DNA of 64,000 nt, taken from Marisa cornuarietis. Taxonomy: Eukaryota; Mollusca; Gastropoda; Architaenioglossa; Ampullariidae. Shown in pieces: positions 1 to 11,464 of this stretch (position 1 is its first letter; each line of letters starts with the position of its first letter). The position numbers were made by a program, and so were the translations under genes. Below the pieces are notes generated by a model, which saw only the letters and a program-made list of their open reading frames with translations, ran no database searches and was not told the DNA's origin. Where the stretch lies: NCBI GenBank assembly GCA_004794655.1, contig SMMW01000003.1, positions 744,001-808,000 of the forward strand. The letters run 5' to 3'.

Positions 1-1692
1 CATCACCTGACATACATACATACAGAAACAACAGACATCACCTGACATACACACATACAGGAACATCACCTGAAATACACACATACAGAAACAACAGACA
101 TCACCTGACATACACACATACAGAAACAACAGACATTACCTGACATACACACATACAGGAACATCACCTGAAATACACACATACAGAAACAACAGACATC
201 ACCTGACATACACACATACAGAAACAACAGACATCACCTGACATACACACATACAGGAACATCACCTGACATACATACATACAGAAACAACAGACATCAC
301 CTGACATACACACATACAGAAACAACAGACATCACCTGACATACACACATACAGAAACAACAGACATCACCCGATATACACACATACAGAAACAACAGAC
401 ATCACCTGACATACACACATACAGAAACAACAGACATCACCCGATATACACACATACAGAAACAACAGACATCACCTGACATACACACATACAGAAACAA
501 CAGACATCACCTGACATACACACATACAGGAACATCACCTGAAATACACACATACAGAAACAACAGACATCACCTGACATACACACATACAGAAACAACA
601 GACATCACCCGATATACACACATACAGAAACAACAGACATCACCTGACATACACACATACAGAAACAACAGACATCACCCGATATACACACATACAGAAA
701 CAACAGACATCACCTGACATACACACATACAGAAACAACAGACATCACCTGACATACACACATACAGGAACATCACCTGAAATACACACATACAGAAACA
801 ACAGACATCACCTGACATACACACATACAGAAACAACAGACATCACCCGATATACACACATACAGAAACAACAGACATCACCTGACATACACACATACAG
901 AAACAACAGACATCACCTGACATACACACATACAGAAACAACAGACATCACCTGACATACACACATACAGAAACAACAGACATCACCTGACATACACACA
1001 TACAGAAACAACAGACATCACCTGACATACACACATACAGGAACATCACCTGAAATACACACATACAGAAACAACAGACATCACCTGACATACACACATA
1101 CAGAAACATCACCTGAAATACACACATACAGAAACAACAGACATCACCTGACATACATACATACAGAAACAACAGACATCACCTGACATACATACATACA
1201 GAAACAACAGACATCACCTGACATACACACATACAGGAACATCACCTGAAATACACACATACAGAAACAACAGACATCACCTGACATACACACATACAGA
1301 AACAACAGACATCACCTGACATACACACATACAGAAACAACAGACATTACCTGACATACACACATACAGGAACATCACCTGAAATACACACATACAGAAA
1401 CAACAGACATCACCTGACATACACACATACAGAAACAACAGACATCACCTGATATACACACATACAGGAACATCACCTGAAATACACACATACAGAAACA
1501 ACAGACATCACCTGACATACACACATACAGAAACAACAGACATCACCTGACATACACACATACAGAAACAACAGACATCACCTGACATACACACATACAG
1601 GAACATCACCTGAAATACACACATACAGAAACAACAGACATCACCTGACATACACACATACAGAAACATCACCTGAAATACACACATACAGA
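1..1692. repeat. 35-bp minisatellite with 238-bp higher-order repeat
   Basis: About 50 tandem units run from the window edge, so the array is truncated on the left. The main unit is 35 bp (key motif ACATACACACATACAGAAAC) and a shorter 28-bp unit ending ACAGGAA is interspersed. A diagnostic GATATA variant recurs at 373, 611 and 849, and again at 443 and 681, always 238 bp apart (six 35-bp units plus one 28-bp unit). That shows block-wise amplification. The minus-strand open frame over it is only a consequence of stop-free units. Confidence 0.95.
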
Positions 1693-1790
1693 CAGGGCCG
1701 GCGCAAGGCTGTGTTGCGCCCTAGGCGAAAGACAAATACTGCGCCCCCCTCTCCCAAAAAAAGAAATCAGTTACCCCCCCCCCCCCCAAA
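1693..1790 (+). mobile_element. hAT-like transposon terminus (fragment)
   Basis: The tandem array stops abruptly at CAGGGCCGGCGCAAGG. This has the CAG-plus-GC-rich form typical of hAT terminal inverted repeats and is followed by GCGCCCTAGGCG and a C/A-rich tract. I found no matching inverted terminus downstream, so the element is truncated or rearranged. The family is assigned from the terminus pattern only. Confidence 0.4.
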
Positions 1791-2569
1791 AAAAAGTTGT
1801 ACATTTAGGCTTAACTCTGTTTTCTTAACTGAAATTTTAAACAACAAACCCAGGCTTACATTAAAGACCACAGGGCTGTAAGGGACCCGTTTGTGCAATG
1901 AAAAGTTTTGCAAAAGGTTGTACCACCACTATCACAAACCTTTGCATCTACACAATCAAAATAAGCATGATAAGAAATGAGGAAATAAAATGAAGGTAAA
2001 GAAAGACTGTTGAACTTTGTGCTTCTAACGTTGCCACAGACTTTTGTTGATATTGTACGAAAGATACAAAGTAAAAGGTCATTTCTTTCATTTCTGACGT
2101 ATTGAGGACACAAAACATTTGCACAGAACTGCGATGTTTTCAGGTTTTATATTGCTTTTTTCCACTCTACTCATCAAACGTGAAGAAATAAATCCTTGCG
2201 TTGAAAGCTAATATAGGTCTATACAGCTCTATCACAGTGTATAAAAATCATGCGAACTTATCTTTACAAACTCTCATGATGTCGGGGCTGTAGGACAGTA
2301 TGCACTGTTCACTCTTGTACGGCTAAATCCAGTTCACAAATATAGTCTTATAAAACAGTTCACAGATAAAGTCTTATAGAACAGTTCAGTTCACAGATCT
2401 TCTATTAGACCTTTTACTGATTCAGCTTTGGAAGGATGATAGCTCCAATCACCCGAACAGACCCTTACACAGTAAACAGCAGCATGAGATGTCTGCAGCT
2501 GCTCAGTAAAGTGAGGTTTTTACATCATCCTGTGGGTTTTAAGTCACAGTTAAGACTACCTTTCCCTCC
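1791..2569. other. AT-rich non-coding stretch, no gene seen
   Basis: Nothing recognisable as coding. It may be the interior of a decayed DNA transposon, because it lies between a hAT-like terminus and an orphan piece of the array at 1-1692. Confidence 0.4.
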
Positions 2570-2616
2570 ATCACCTGACATACACACATACAGAACAACA
2601 GACATCACCCGATATA
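2570..2616 (+). repeat. Orphan copy of the 1-1692 minisatellite unit
   Basis: About 47 bp match the upstream array, including ACCTGACATACACACATACA and the CCCGATATAC variant. It stands alone about 880 bp beyond the end of the array, as if the intervening DNA were inserted into or rearranged with the array edge. Confidence 0.75.
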
Positions 2617-2869
2617 CAAAGTCTTGTAACTTGTTTTTCACAGTTTCAGGTGAGTCGTATTTAAAGTATGTGATCATACTACACATCATGAGTAGGGACT
2701 CTAACCACTACACAGTACAAAGCCAAAGCTTATCACGTGATTTCTCGCCAAAGTTGCAGGATGCGGTAAAGCATAGCCTCCGTCAAAACACCGCGCACGG
2801 GCGCCGAGTTCAAATTACCCTGGTGATGAGACACATTCAAAAAAGTCGAGCAACTGAAACCGAGGAAGA

Positions 2870-2969
2870 AATCTTAAACCAGGGACAAAACGGGGACATG
2901 TTTCTGAGTGGGGACAGTTGTCCGAGATAGGGGACTGACTCTGGAAAACAGGGACAGAGGGTCACCTTA
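2870..2969 (+). mobile_element. DNA transposon right-terminus fragment
   Basis: Repeated GGGACA motifs lead to a terminus reading GGGTCACCTTA. This resembles the right end of the nested element at 9250-9380, which has CGGGAC repeats and ends TGGTCACCTTA. No left end was found, so this is a solo or truncated copy of a related family. Confidence 0.4.
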
Positions 2970-3110
2970 CGAGTCCATGTCGGACACGGTCTGCAAAGAC
3001 CAGATGAGTGTGAAATCACCTGAAGGTGGAAGCACTTCTCTACTAAACCAGCCACAACCAGAACCTGATGGCGCTTTCGTCCTTGGCTGCAGGGATGAGG
3101 GGAGGCTCTC

Positions 3111-3130
3111 GGGGGTGGGGGTGGGGGTGG
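3111..3130 (+). other. Potential G-quadruplex
   Basis: Three consecutive runs of five G separated by single T residues, followed by GG. This satisfies a G-quadruplex pattern with one two-base run. Confidence 0.45.
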
Positions 3131-3929
3131 AGAGACACTAGCCGGAAGTCAGCACAAACAGACATGCGTTCAGCTGAAGTAATTGGAGTCTTATGGAGGA
3201 CCATCCGCACCTTCAATGTACCACAGAGCGAGACATGTAGGACGGACCACGTGACTCGTTCTCTTTTTTTACCTTTCATATTGAGAGAGACAGAGATGTA
3301 GCGACGACAGTCACATACCTTGAGGAGGGCTGACAGGTGAGCTGTGGGGAGGAAGTCAGCTTGTGGAGGCAAGTATTCAGGTTACAGTTGGGGAGCCGAG
3401 GTGTTGACTGCTTGTATTGGACTCAATAAATAAACTAGTCTTGTCTTGTAAGTTATGAATCATAGTCTTGTGTTATCTATCCCTGCTATCTTCTCGTCCT
3501 TGTCTATCCGCTCTCTGCCTGATGTAACAAAGTCACGTGACTCCCAGTATATCGGACAAGGGGAGCAGCCATCAATGGCTAGTAGCCAGTTGTCCAGCTA
3601 CACATCGCTTGTTCTTCCGCCTGTCCTTTCCTTCTTTCCCTCTTTCCTTCTGCTCTGTAGCGGAGGCGCGTCTCTCAGTGCCACAGGTGGATCAGTCACC
3701 GGATATGTTTCGGGGTGGATATCGGAACGTCCCCGTTATGTGGGGACACCCGCCTGTTTGCAGAAATAGCTTCAGCTCTCGCTTCGGACTTTCAGGAAAG
3801 GAATGCGTTTTTTCATTTTATATTTTTTTTACAACAAAGCACTGTTATTTCAACTTCTCGCAGTTTGAGTCGATGAGTCGCCTGTACATGAAAACGAGTC
3901 ACGCAGACCGCAGTCTCTACAGAGTTACA

Positions 3930-3994
3930 ACTCACTCACTCACTCACTCACTCACTCACTCACTCACTCACTCACTCACTCACTCACTCACTCA
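3930..3994. repeat. (ACTC)n microsatellite
   Basis: About 16 uninterrupted copies of the tetranucleotide CACT. The stretch from 2970 to 3930 holds no recognisable gene. AATAAATAAA at about 3424 could be a poly(A) signal but no transcript can be assigned. Confidence 0.95.
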
Positions 3995-4255
3995 TATAGA
4001 GAAAGAGGGAGCAGGGGAGCAACTAGCGAGAGAGAGAGGAGGAGGAGTTGGGTGCAAGTCTCCACGTGCTGTAGTTGTGTTCGTGGTGTCCTTTGTGTCG
4101 ACGTTACAATTGACTTCCTGACGGTCGCCACGACACCGGAGCACCGGCGGCAGACGATCGAAGACTTTTGGTGGAGCTGCACCAGGCGACCTGCGCCGCC
4201 CTCATGTCGGTCCGAGGCTGACTGGAGGCGAGGGATGTGGTGGAGGGTGGATGAA

Positions 4256-4263
4256 AGGGTAGT
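4256..4263. repeat. Left 8-bp target-site duplication of the hAT element
   Basis: AGGGTAGT immediately precedes the CAG terminus at 4264. It is identical to the 8 bp after the right terminus (9473-9480). Eight-bp duplications are the hAT hallmark. Confidence 0.9.
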
Positions 4264-4751
4264 CAGAGGCGGCGTTAGGAATACGCGGGGCCTGGGGCCG
4301 ACCATCAGCGCGGGGCCGGGGTAATGGAGTACGTGTATCAATATCAATATGATGCCGGAAGCACTGATTTATATACAGTTAGATAGGCTGGATCAATTTC
4401 GCAAAATAACGAACGAATTTAGTGTTTTAATTGATCGTAACCTTTCCCACCGTTTGTGACAGTAGCGGTTTTTTCTTAAATCGAAATAATATGGTGACGA
4501 TAACTTAAAACTGCTTCTTATTATTGTCGGGTGTAGCGTGAAGACATGGGTTCAATAATTTGCTTAATTAGAACTTTGAAGTGTTTTCTGAACGTCAATT
4601 TTTTTGTCACAACTTGTTTAACACAGCTAGCAATGAGTCAATACGAGACATGCAATAAAGAGATGACGACTAGGCTGTATATGGACATAGCAGCCTTCTG
4701 CATATCAACGTCAGTCTCAGAGTTTTCAAGCTAAAAGTTTTACATTAATGT

Positions 4752-7333
4752 TTATTTATGAATTATGAAATCCACTTTTCTTGCCTTCCGTGTGGAAAAT
4801 TCATTGATGACGTCTTCGTAGTCCAGATTGGAAGCAATGTCTTTTTCTATTGAAAGAATCCCCAAGCCGCAAAGCCTGTCTTGAGACATGGTTGACCTCA
4901 AATAGTTCTTGACCAACTTCAATTTGGAGAAGCTTCTTTCGGCGCTTGCGACTGTGACTGGAACTGTTAGCAAGATTCTGTACGCTATTGCCGTGTTTGG
5001 AAATGAATCCCGAATGTTCCAAATGTACTGAAGGCACTGCATGGATGACTTTACACCTTCGGGCAAAATTTCTCGAAAAATTTGAGTTCTGAACACAAAT
5101 CTGCACCGTCTAAATCACGTGAACTCTCCGAGCGCAACGCTAAGTCAAGGTCCATGCAACATTTTAACAAGTCTTCATCATTCAATTGTCGCATGGTGTT
5201 TATGTTGTACAGAAATCCGAAGAGTGTCTCATATTGTTGTAGTTGTTCAAACCGTGTATTCATAGCCATAATTGCTTGCTCCATTATGGAAAAGAAATAT
5301 TCCGTTCTAAAAGCATGTTCACCTGATGACGTTCTTTCATCCGTACTCTCGTAGTCAAATTGTCTCTTTTTTCGTCGGTTTCTTTTCTGTTTAAATACTT
5401 GTTCCACATCCATTTTGCTTGCAATTTCTTTTGCAGTAATCATAGCAGAATGAAAACCAGTGTCCCGATACTTTGTTAAGTATGTCACGAGTCCTTTAAT
5501 TTGTTGTATTGCTACATCCAATTGCATGTCGGCAGATTGTAGCGATTTGCTCACAGTATTAACAGCAAACAGAATGTCATACCATATGATCGTGGCAAGT
5601 ATGAACTCAAAATTTCCCACCTCAAAATTTGCAAGAGATTCGGCTTCGGTTTTTACCATAGGGTCCCTGGACTCGTCCGCTACAGTGAAAAGGGCCTCCC
5701 TTATTTCGCTCATTTGATACCTCAATGCTTTTACACTCTGTAAACGGCATTCCCATCTTGTGTCCGACAGTGATTTTGCTGTGTTATAAGGGACAGCATC
5801 TTCCAAAATCTTCCATCTTCCTGGTGAAGCGGCAAATATCACATAAATTCTTCGCAGAACCCCAAGAAATGTCACTGCTTGTGAGCTGCTCTTGGCCATA
5901 TCTCCCAACACAAGATTGAGATTGTGGCAGGCACAGGGTGTGAAAAATGCCCGACTATTCTCGCGAAGTATATGGGCTTGCACTCCTTGATGTTTTCCTT
6001 TCATATTAGCTCCATTATCGTATCCCTGTCCTCGACAGTCATCGATATTTAAGCCAAGTTTTTCGAGTGCTGCTAGCAACAATTCCGACAATCCTTTGCC
6101 TGTAGTGTCTTCAGCAATAAAAAATTCTATGAAATGTTCCACTACTTTTATGTCACAGTCATCGATATCGACAAAGCGCACAATCAGAGACAGCTGTTCT
6201 TTGTGACTGACGTCAGGTGTGCAATCAAGGATCGTTGAAAAATACTTTGCACGTTTCAATTTATCGATAATTATCTTCTTCACCTTAGATGCCATCAATT
6301 CTATGAACTCATTCTGGATTTGGTGCCCTAGATAATGATCATGCGTTTCCCCATCTTTAATACGACGAACGTGCTCTTGGATGGTTGGATCAAATTTTGC
6401 AAGTACTTGAATTAATCCTAAGAATTTACCATTGTTCGGTTGATAGAGCTTTTCTGTCTTCCCACGAAACGCACAGTTATTTTCAGCAAGATACTGCACG
6501 ACGGCCAGGATTCTTGTCAGGACTGCACGCCAATGAAGTTTTTCCTTCTTTATGTGCTTCAACATCATACTGTCTATGCCATCATTCCAGGACATCCGCT
6601 TTAGAGCTTCAAACCATGTTTTCATGTTGTTAATATGCTCTGCAGTAAGCTCGTGTTTTTGCAGTTTTACTCCGAGATGTTTCCAATCATTACAACCTCC
6701 GTTTGACAATTTTCCCGCGGAAGATTTTCCATACAGCTTGCAACAAAAACAGAATGCTGCATCTTTAAACTGCGAATAAATCAGCCATCGCCTATCTACA
6801 CATTCGTTGTTTGCCATCTTCCGAATATAAAAATTCCGTGAAAAATGTCTCTTCTCTTCATTTATAGGATATTCATAGTCGTCAGGTAATCTGATGGGAC
6901 CTTTCTCCACCAGCAAATCCCGTACGTCATTGGTTACATGTTCCCAATGACCCGGATCGTAGATATCTTTTACGATCTCGATATGTGGGTATGAACTATT
7001 TCCTGCATCAATGTTTTCAGAATAGCCGCTTTTGTCCTCACTAACTGCTAAGTTCTGGGAGTTCGCAGCTGACGATAAATCACTCAAAGATTCATTATCA
7101 CCATCATCACAACAATCATTGTCATTTTTCCCACTGCCTTCCTCACATGTCAAGTTAGAATCCAGGACTAAATCAAAATTTTCTTGCTGTTTAACGACCT
7201 CCTTTGAAAAGCACATGTACTTGTCCAACGCTCCTGTTTGACTTTTAACAAATTCTTCTCTTAACTTGCGTTTCTGCGCTTTTGATGAACCTGATTCATA
7301 CTTGCGAAATCTATCTCGGGGCCTTCCACTCAT
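4752..7333 (-). pseudogene. hAT transposase (ZMYM1-like, TTF zinc finger/DUF4371/hAT dimerisation), one frameshift
   Basis: Cut-and-paste DNA transposase. The main frame starts at the ATG at 7331-7333 and runs 760 codons to a stop at 5051-5053. The C-terminal part continues in another frame from about 5080 to the stop at 4752-4754, for about 865 residues in all. In order: a basic N-terminus; a TTF-type zinc-binding region (residues 183-240, with CFCC and later histidines); a DUF4371-like segment from about 260; DDE-type acidic positions in ILDCTPD (D370) and YDNGANM (D439); a CACH motif (467-470); and TRW at 525-527, all typical of hAT. The second frame holds the dimerisation signature ASAERSFSKLKLVK. 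The frames switch near the plus-strand A5 run at 5076-5080, consistent with a one-base homopolymer deletion or a sequencing error. Host domestication is unlikely because it sits inside TIRs and duplications. Confidence 0.93.
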
Positions 7334-8068
7334 GGCGTCGATGCGAAATGGTGAAAATCACCTTGAAACACCGTTAATTAATGTTTCCGTGTGCACCACT
7401 ATCGAGACACTAGCTGAACGCACGGTTTCAATGTCTAAACTCTAGGCAATGATTCTCTACTCCTAAAAAGCGTCCACCTCTCTCTCCGAATCCCTTTCTC
7501 TTCTTCCCTTCCCACAAGTACACTGTCCCGGCAGTGACTTCTCGCTTCCATCGGAAACACAATCCTCCTCCCCTCCATTTAGCGTCCAGTTTCACCTCTT
7601 CTCGCCCATTGCTTTCTACCCCTATCTCTCCTCGCTGACCGCTCTCTCCCTCTCCCGTCACACCTTTTCTTTCTTTCTTCTTTAACATCAAACAGGCACA
7701 CATTCCAGAAACTCCCATCACTCATGACTTTCGTCCGCACACATGCACTCAGTCCTAGTACTCTGACCAGGTCCCTGACGCAGACTGGAATATGTTTCTA
7801 GCTAAAGCTACATGTTATCCGGGTACCTGTACAGGATTATGACTCACCAGCCAAATAAAAACGGACAAGCCATCCACACCTTTTGTAATTTTCGGGTATT
7901 TGTATAAAGAACACCTGCGACCACTTAAAGGATTATATTTTCGAAGACATAGAGGCGATTGACGAGGCTTTCGGACTTTGACCTTAAAAAAGTCTGATTT
8001 TAAAGAGCCCCTCTCAGTAATTTTTCATTTAACACAAAATATATTTTCAGTTGACAAACTCATAAAGA

Positions 8069-9380
8069 TAAGGTGACCAGACGTTTCGGTAAAGCGAAAG
8101 CGGGACGCGTGCAGATGATGGTGTCGTCACCGACAAAGAACGCCGAAAAAGGAGGTGGGTGGGGGGAACCTTTCCTTTGACTTTGCCGAGTAGTGGTGCT
8201 TTCAACGGCAGATCTGTCCACTACAGTATTCCATTTTAAAAAAGAAAAACGGTTTTTTAAAATTTAAATATAAATATTCCTACCTTATATTGTTTTCCTT
8301 CTTCTTTTTCTGGTCTGAAGAAGGAACACCCAAGCATTACACCTGCTGATGTTAAGTTTCAAGTCTGCAGTATACAATTTCCATGTTGAAGGTAGGCGGG
8401 GCCGTCGGGGTAGCGGGCCACTTGTCAGAAGGCCGCTGTACACCCAGGATTTATCGCGCATGAACTGTCTAGATTCTAGAAGAAAGTTCGTGCATTAAGG
8501 TCTCTGAATTAATGTGCCACTGAAGGGGCCTGCAAGCAAGTTGGAGTTGACAGTAAAGAGAGGGGTATGTTACTGATGCACGGCCACTCTGTGAATGGAG
8601 AGGATGGGGCCCGCCGCTGGCACTGCAACCTCTAAGCCCTAAGTCAGATGTGAAAGGAGCTTGTTTCCAGTTACTTCACGACACAGTGAAACTTTCTCTT
8701 CCCGTTTTTCCATCACCAAACAAACTACATTAGTCTACAACTCTATACCAGGGGTGGGCTCAAACACGGCCTGTGGATGCCTTTGGATCGGCATCGTCTG
8801 CCAAAATGTCAAATGCACTTGTTTTCATATTTTTAACATCATCCTAGGTTAATTTGCTAAAAATATATTATATCAAGTACAACAGAGCAGAAATCGGCAG
8901 TCTGTAGCATTCTATACACAGAGAAAGTAAAAAGATTAAAAAAAAATAATAACAGACATGTCTGATAGAGTCGTCAGAGGGCAAAGGGGGCACCTGCTTT
9001 CAAAGGAAAGTGAGCGACTTCAAACAGCTACACTTTACACTATAAATTTGGCAAGTGAAGGCCATTATGTACTCATTTGTTGTCCATTCCATTCTCCCTA
9101 GGTTTGGTGTGTAGTCAGCTGGCGTGGGGTTAGGGTAGGGAGGAAAGTTAATGCCACTGGAAAGTGGGGGAACTCGGACAACCGTAACCAAAGAAGATGA
9201 CACCTTAAGAGGAACGAGCAGACGACCACCGGCGAGGGTACTCAGATTTTTAAAGACGTGCGGGACGTTGAGGGACTTGCCAGAAGGCGGGACATTGGGC
9301 GTCCTGCCCGGACATTTTATGAGCAGGCGGGACACGAGGTCCAAAGCGGGACTGTCCCGTCTAAACGTCTGGTCACCTTA
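8069..9380. mobile_element. Nested non-autonomous DNA transposon
   Basis: The ends form a perfect 18-bp inverted repeat, TAAGGTGACCAGACGTTT, at 8069-8086 and inverted at 9363-9380. ATAAAGA(T) flanks both sides (8062-8068/9 and 9381-9387/8), so the duplication is 7 bp, or 8 bp if the first T is shared. The roughly 1.3-kb interior has no transposase. Its right part has several CGGGAC motifs. It lies within the hAT element and so inserted later. The duplication length suits hAT-like families, but I cannot name the family. Confidence 0.85.
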
Positions 9381-9472
9381 ATAAAGATGACCTCGGGGCT
9401 GAAGCGCGGGGCCCCTTCGAGAGCGGGGCCTGGGGCGGCCGCCCCATTTGCCACCCCCAAACGCCGCCGCTG

Positions 9473-9480
9473 AGGGTAGT
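9473..9480. repeat. Right 8-bp target-site duplication of the hAT element
   Basis: AGGGTAGT directly follows the terminus ...CGCCGCCGCTG, matching 4256-4263 exactly. Confidence 0.9.
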
Positions 9481-9484
9481 TGAC

Positions 9485-10840
9485 ATCCGACACACAGCGA
9501 CACACTGCGAAACATTCGATACACACAGATATACATTCGACACACAGATATACACAGCTATACATTCGACATACACAGAGATACACAGCTATACATTGGA
9601 CACACAGAGATACACAGCTATACATTGGACACACACAGAGATACACAGCTTTACATTGGACACACACAGAGATACACAGCTATACATTTGACACACACAG
9701 ACATACACAGCTATACATTGGACACACACAGAGATACACAGCTATACATTGGACACACACAGAGATACACAGCTATACATTTGACACACAGAGATACACA
9801 GCTATACATTTGACACAGATATACCCAGGTATACATTTGACACACAGACATACACAGCTATACATTTGACACACAGAGATACACAGCTATACATTTGACA
9901 CACAGATATACCCAGGTATACATTTGACACACAGACATACACAGGTATACATTTGACACACAGAGATACACAGCTATACATTGGACACACACAGAGATAC
10001 ACAACTATACATTTGACACACAGAGATACACAGCTATACATTTGACACAGATATACCCAGGTATACATTTGACACACAGACATACACAGCTATACATTTG
10101 ACACACAGAGATACACAGCTATACATTTGACACACAGATATACCCAGGTATACATTTGACACACAGACATACACAGGTATACATTTGACACACAGAGATA
10201 CACAGCTATACATTGGACACACACAGAGATACACAACTATACATTTGACACACAGAGATACACAGCTATACATTTGACACAGATATACCCAGGTATACAT
10301 TTGACACACAGACATACACAGCTATACATTTGACACACAGAGATACACAGCTATACATTTGACACACAGATATACCCAGGTATACATTTGACACACAGAG
10401 ATACACAGCTATACATTTGACACACAGATATACCCAGGTATACATTTGACACACAGACATACACAGCTATACATTTGACACACAGAGATACACAGCTATA
10501 CATTGGACACACACAGAGATACACAGCTATACATTTGACACACAGAGATACACAGCTATACATTTGACACAGATATACCCAGGTATACATTTGACACACA
10601 GACATACACAGCTATACATTTGACACACAGATATACACAGCTATACATTCGACACACACAGAGATACACAGCTTTACATTCGACACACACAGAGATACAC
10701 AGCTATACATTGGACACACAGAGATACACAGCTATACATTTGACACACAGAGATACACAGCTATACATTTGACACACAGATATACACAGCTATACATTTG
10801 ACACACAGATATACACAGCTATACATTCGACACAATTATA
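9485..10840. repeat. 29-bp minisatellite with 232-bp higher-order repeat
   Basis: About 46 units built on ACACAGCTATACATTTGACA. Blocks of eight units (232 bp) recur almost identically: equivalent positions are 9802, 10034 and 10266. The array begins about 5 bp after the hAT target-site duplication, so the transposon landed at its edge. Confidence 0.95.
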
Positions 10841-11290
10841 CATTCGATACACAGTGACATACCTATAGATCTGACACATAATGACACACACCTATACATT
10901 CGACACACAGTGACACACAGCTACAGATCTGACACACAGTGACTTACAGCTACAGATCTAAAACACAGTGACACACAGCTACACATTTGACACACAGTGA
11001 CACACAACTATACATTTGACACACAGTGACACACAGCTACAGATCTGACACACAGTGACTTACAGCTACAGATCTAAAACACAGTGACACACAGCTACAC
11101 ATTTGACACACAGTGACACACAGCTACAGATCTGAAACACAGCGACACAGCTACACATTTGACACACAGTGACACACAGCTACAGATCTGACACACAGTG
11201 ACACACAACTCTACATTTGACACAGTGACACACAGCTACTGATCTGACACACAGTGGCACACAGCTACACATATGACACACCGTGACACA
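10841..11290. repeat. Diverged extension of the 29-bp minisatellite
   Basis: Related units dominated by GACACACAGTGACACACAGC and CTACAGATCTGA, clearly diverged from the neighbouring homogeneous array. This looks like an older flank of the same repeat. Confidence 0.85.
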
Positions 11291-11464
11291 CATCGGCCAA
11301 AAACTGCCTGGAAGCAATCACGAGGTAAGTGACGTCAGAGTATGAGGCGGTGATCAATGGTCTGTGACACATGTGTCATGAACAGATACACAACACTGGA
11401 TTATCTTCGCTCAAGCGAAACACTAACATCATCGCGTAAGTGCCGCCATCTCATTGCACAAACA

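Larger units (their letters stand above)
4264..9472 (-). mobile_element. hAT DNA transposon, ZMYM1-like, with nested insertion
   Basis: Complete element of 5,209 bp. The left end reads CAGAGGCGGCGTTAGG and the inverted right end reads CAGCGGCGGCGTTTGG, 14 of 16 identical. Perfect 8-bp duplications AGGGTAGT flank it at 4256-4263 and 9473-9480. Both ends carry GC-rich subterminal DNA including the motif GCGGGGCCTGGGGC. It contains a transposase gene on the minus strand (4752-7333) and a second transposon (about 8069-9380) in its non-coding promoter-side region. Without that insertion the element would be about 3.9 kb. The intact duplications suggest a fairly recent insertion; the single frameshift suggests this copy may no longer be autonomous. 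Confidence 0.93.

Noticed and set aside
1..1692. CRISPR-like regular repeats (here and in other arrays)
   Set aside because: Units are contiguous with no unique spacers and there are no cas genes; this is eukaryotic minisatellite DNA.
8748..8775. CAGGGGTGGGCTCAAACACG resembling a hAT terminus inside the nested element
   Set aside because: No matching inverted end; an apparent CTCTATAC/TTCTATAC flank pair is imperfect and lacks a terminus beside it.
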